NCBI GenBank assembly: GCA_025463675.1
Contig: JAODAX010000085.1
Span: 1-52,934, forward strand
DNA from: Naasia sp.
GTDB taxonomy: Bacteria; Actinomycetota; Actinomycetes; Actinomycetales; Microbacteriaceae
Direction of reading: 5' to 3'
DNA length: 52,934 nt
Below, piece after piece: positions 51,205-52,934 of this stretch. Made by a program: the position numbers and the translations under genes. Under the pieces are notes generated by a model. The model ran no database searches. It had not been told where the DNA came from and saw nothing but the letters and a program-made list of their open reading frames with translations. Positions within the stretch are counted from its first letter, which is position 1, and every line of letters starts with the position of its first letter.

Positions 51205-52152
51205 TCAGCGGGCGACGCGGGCGAACATCTCGTCCCAGGCGGCGAGGAACCGCGGCAAGCCGTACCGCTTGAGCGCGAAGCGGCGGGCCACCGCGCCCCG
51301 CGCCCGCGCCTCGTCCGGGTCGGCGATGAGCACCCGGGCCGCCGCCACCAGCTCGTCGACATCCGTCGAGATCGCGCCCGCGCCGGGCGGCACCGCCCGG
51401 TACGCCTCTGTCGTCGCCAGCACGACGACCGGCATGCCCAGGTGCATCGCCTCGAGGAGGGACAGCCCGAGCGAGGTCCAGCGGACCGGGTGCAGGTACG
51501 CGCGACGCCGGGCGAGCTCCGGATGCAGCTCGTGCGGTGCGAGGTTGCCGGCGAACGCGACCCGGTCGCCGAGGTCGAGAGCGCCGGGCAGTCGGTCGGC
51601 GGCGATTCCCCAGGCGTCGATCGATGCCGCCGCCGCGAAGGCGGGCAGCAGATCGGTGCCGGTGACCCGCCAGCGCCGGACCGGCTCGTTGATCACGAAG
51701 CCGAGCCGCGGCAGCTCCCCCGTGTAGAGCGGGCCGGGATCCGGCACGCCGTGCTCGACGACTGTCGTCGGCGCGTCGCCGTTGTCCCACATCAGGCGGT
51801 TGAAATGGGTGACGTGCACGAGCGGGATGTCGCTGCGGTTGGCGAGCGGATGCCGGGTGTGCGGCACGTCGCCCTGCGGCGCGTTGTGCTCGAGGAAGAC
51901 GGCGGGCACGTCCTGCGGCAGGCGACGACGGAGGAGTCGCTCCGCCTTCTCCAGCTCCACGAACGACTGGACGATGACCACGTCCACGGCGGTCTCGGCG
52001 AGCTGCTCCTCCGGCACTGCGGTGACGCCGGCCGGCCAGTACGGCTCGGGCGTGCCGTCCCCGTTCGGCGCGACCGGGAACAGGTACTCGTGGCGGCCCT
52101 GCACGAGCGCCGTGCTGTAGCCGCCGTGCACGTGCCAGGAGAGGATCCGCAT
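51205..52152 (-). CDS. GT4-like glycosyltransferase
   Basis: A 315-residue GT-B-type transferase: N-terminal MRILSWHVHGGYSTALVQGR, a mid VVEHGVPDP, and the donor-binding ARRRAYLHPVRWTSLGLSLL, then EAMHLGMPVVVLAT. It probably adds a sugar to an envelope or storage polymer. The start is ATG 52152. It shares its upstream region with the divergent dnaE2 SOS promoter. Confidence 0.8.
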   Translation of the reverse strand: MRILSWHVHGGYSTALVQGRHEYLFPVAPNGDGTPEPYWPAGVTAVPEEQLAETAVDVVIVQSFVELEKAERLLRRRLPQDVPAVFLEHNAPQGDVPHTRHPLANRSDIPLVHVTHFNRLMWDNGDAPTTVVEHGVPDPGPLYTGELPRLGFVINEPVRRWRVTGTDLLPAFAAAASIDAWGIAADRLPGALDLGDRVAFAGNLAPHELHPELARRRAYLHPVRWTSLGLSLLEAMHLGMPVVVLATTEAYRAVPPGAGAISTDVDELVAAARVLIADPDEARARGAVARRFALKRYGLPRFLAAWDEMFARVAR

Positions 52153-52244
52153 CGCCTCACTCTAGGAACGCGGGCGGGGACGCCGTTCACCGAGCGGGTG
52201 GCATCCGGAAACAGCCTCCGGAACCGTGCACGCGCCTGCGCCGG

Positions 52245-52273
52245 TTGCGTGATTCGAACATTTGTTCGAAACT
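52245..52273 (+). promoter_or_regulatory. SOS promoter of dnaE2 with LexA box
   Basis: TTGCGT (52245-52250), a 17-base spacer, then GAAACT (52268-52273). TCGAACATTTGTTCGA (52254-52269) is a perfect actinobacterial SOS box. The spacing is the same as at imuA'. The -10 ends 6 bases before GTG 52280, again predicting a leaderless transcript. Confidence 0.82.
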
Positions 52274-52279
52274 GGAGGG

Positions 52280-52934
52280 GTGGGATACAACAACCCTCCG
52301 ATCCCCTGGTCGGAGTTCGAGCGGCGGCTGTCGGACACGCGCCGCCCGAACACGCGGCCGCCCGAGGCGGACGGCGGGGACAGCCCGGCCTGGTCGCTCA
52401 AGCGCCCGCGCTACCGGGCTCCCACCCTGCCGCCGATCGAGGGACCGGTCGTCCCGTACGCCGAGCTGCGCACCCACTCCAACTTCAGCTTCCTCGACGG
52501 CGCCTCCTCCCCCGAGGAGCTGCTCGAGGAGGCGGCCCGGCTGCGCCTCGACGGGCTCGCGCTCACCGACCACAACGGTCTCTACGGAATCGTCCGCATG
52601 GCGGAAGCGGCGGAGAAGCACGACGTGCGCACCGTGTTCGGCGCCGAACTGACCCTCGGCCTCACCCGGCCGCAGAACGGGATCGCCGACCCGGAGGGCA
52701 GCCACCTCGTCGTCCTCGCCCGCAAGCAGGAGGGCTATCACCGGCTCGCGCGCGCCATCACGAACGCCCAGCTCGCGCCCGGCGCGGAGAAGAGCAGCCC
52801 GCGCTTCGAGCTGGCGGACCTCGCGGATGCCGGCGGCGGCGAGTGGTTCGTCCTCACCGGTTGTCGCAAGGGCCTCGTCCGGCAGGCGCTGCAGCCGCTG
52901 CCCGACGGTCCTCTCGACCCGGTCGCGGCCGGCC
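52280..52934 (+). CDS. dnaE2: DnaE2 error-prone DNA polymerase III alpha (partial)
   Basis: 218 codons are seen before the edge. After about 50 variable residues the PHP domain begins (PYAELRTHSNFSFLDGASSP with His66, then LTDHNGLYGIVRMAEAAEKH and GAELTLGL). This is the N-terminus of DnaE-type polymerases; the SOS box and imuA'-imuB nearby identify DnaE2. It copies damaged DNA with errors, together with ImuA' and ImuB. GTG 52280 is chosen from the promoter spacing; GGAGG abuts it, as in imuA'. Confidence 0.87.
   Translation, partial: MGYNNPPIPWSEFERRLSDTRRPNTRPPEADGGDSPAWSLKRPRYRAPTLPPIEGPVVPYAELRTHSNFSFLDGASSPEELLEEAARLRLDGLALTDHNGLYGIVRMAEAAEKHDVRTVFGAELTLGLTRPQNGIADPEGSHLVVLARKQEGYHRLARAITNAQLAPGAEKSSPRFELADLADAGGGEWFVLTGCRKGLVRQALQPLPDGPLDPVAAG

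Noticed and set aside
1-52934. tRNA, rRNA, CRISPR array, integrase or transposase
   Set aside because: None seen on reading either strand; repeats present are palindromes of varied spacing, not spacer-repeat arrays.

Overview
The window is high-GC actinobacterial DNA with tightly packed genes, frequent GTG starts and many 4-base stop/start overlaps. The gene content (an oleA/oleBC olefin pair, a DUF3516-type helicase, a SigK/RskA pair, an imuA'-imuB-dnaE2 damage-mutagenesis set, and CsbD plus small acidic proteins) suggests a soil or plant-associated actinomycete, probably Microbacteriaceae-like. That assignment is inference. I saw no tRNA, rRNA, CRISPR array, transposase or prophage module, and both window edges cut through genes.

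Layout. 1-3.5 kb: olefin biosynthesis (oleA, then an oleBC fusion running off the left edge). 3.7-9.9 kb: a Ski2-like helicase, an SDR protein, small membrane proteins (one frameshifted), a NERD protein and a zinc-ribbon protein. 9.9-13.3 kb: an operon of a HAD sugar-phosphate mutase and a GH65 disaccharide phosphorylase. 13.4-17.7 kb: a frameshifted membrane protein, an NmrA-like reductase, a ChaB-type protein, two sparse intergenic stretches and a stand-alone DUF3320 protein. 17.7-20.9 kb: a copper/redox-type operon (cupredoxin lipoprotein, helical lipoprotein, membrane protein, SigK-like ECF sigma, RskA-like anti-sigma). 21-22.6 kb: a SIR2 protein with a macro-like N-terminal domain, the best immunity candidate here. 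22.6-33.8 kb: a flavin oxidoreductase, a very large RecB-like nuclease/Upf1-like helicase, a zinc alcohol dehydrogenase, an MBL hydrolase, a stress block (CsbD, a small acidic protein, an Rv2629/Balon-like protein) and a haem-oxygenase-like/CDGSH pair. 33.8-39.2 kb: a CPBP protein, a heavily frameshifted MFS pseudogene, an MRJP-like protein, a ZIP transporter and more gene remnants. 39.3-45.5 kb: an acyltransferase-type membrane protein, a secreted HNH nuclease, a CoA-transferase, a NUDIX hydrolase and a sugar isomerase/oxidoreductase pair. 45.5-52.9 kb: RecQ, three tiny acidic proteins, then an SOS mutasome: imuA'-imuB and dnaE2, with a UdgX-type uracil-DNA glycosylase and a glycosyltransferase between them on the other strand.

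Two patterns tie the window together. First, a family of about 50-60 bp imperfect palindromes built on ACGTTCCGGCG occurs at least five times, mostly at 3' ends of convergent genes and once in frame inside oleBC at the linker between its two enzyme domains; other palindrome families sit in other intergenic gaps. Second, imuA' and dnaE2 share one promoter layout: a -35, a LexA box filling a 17-base spacer, a -10, and a start codon only 5-6 bases later, which predicts leaderless SOS-controlled messages.

Several genes (DUF6220, a membrane protein, a YozE-like protein, a FAD oxidase remnant, the MFS gene) look broken by single missing bases in G/C-rich runs. These are either real pseudogenes or sequencing errors, and the sequence alone cannot separate the two.
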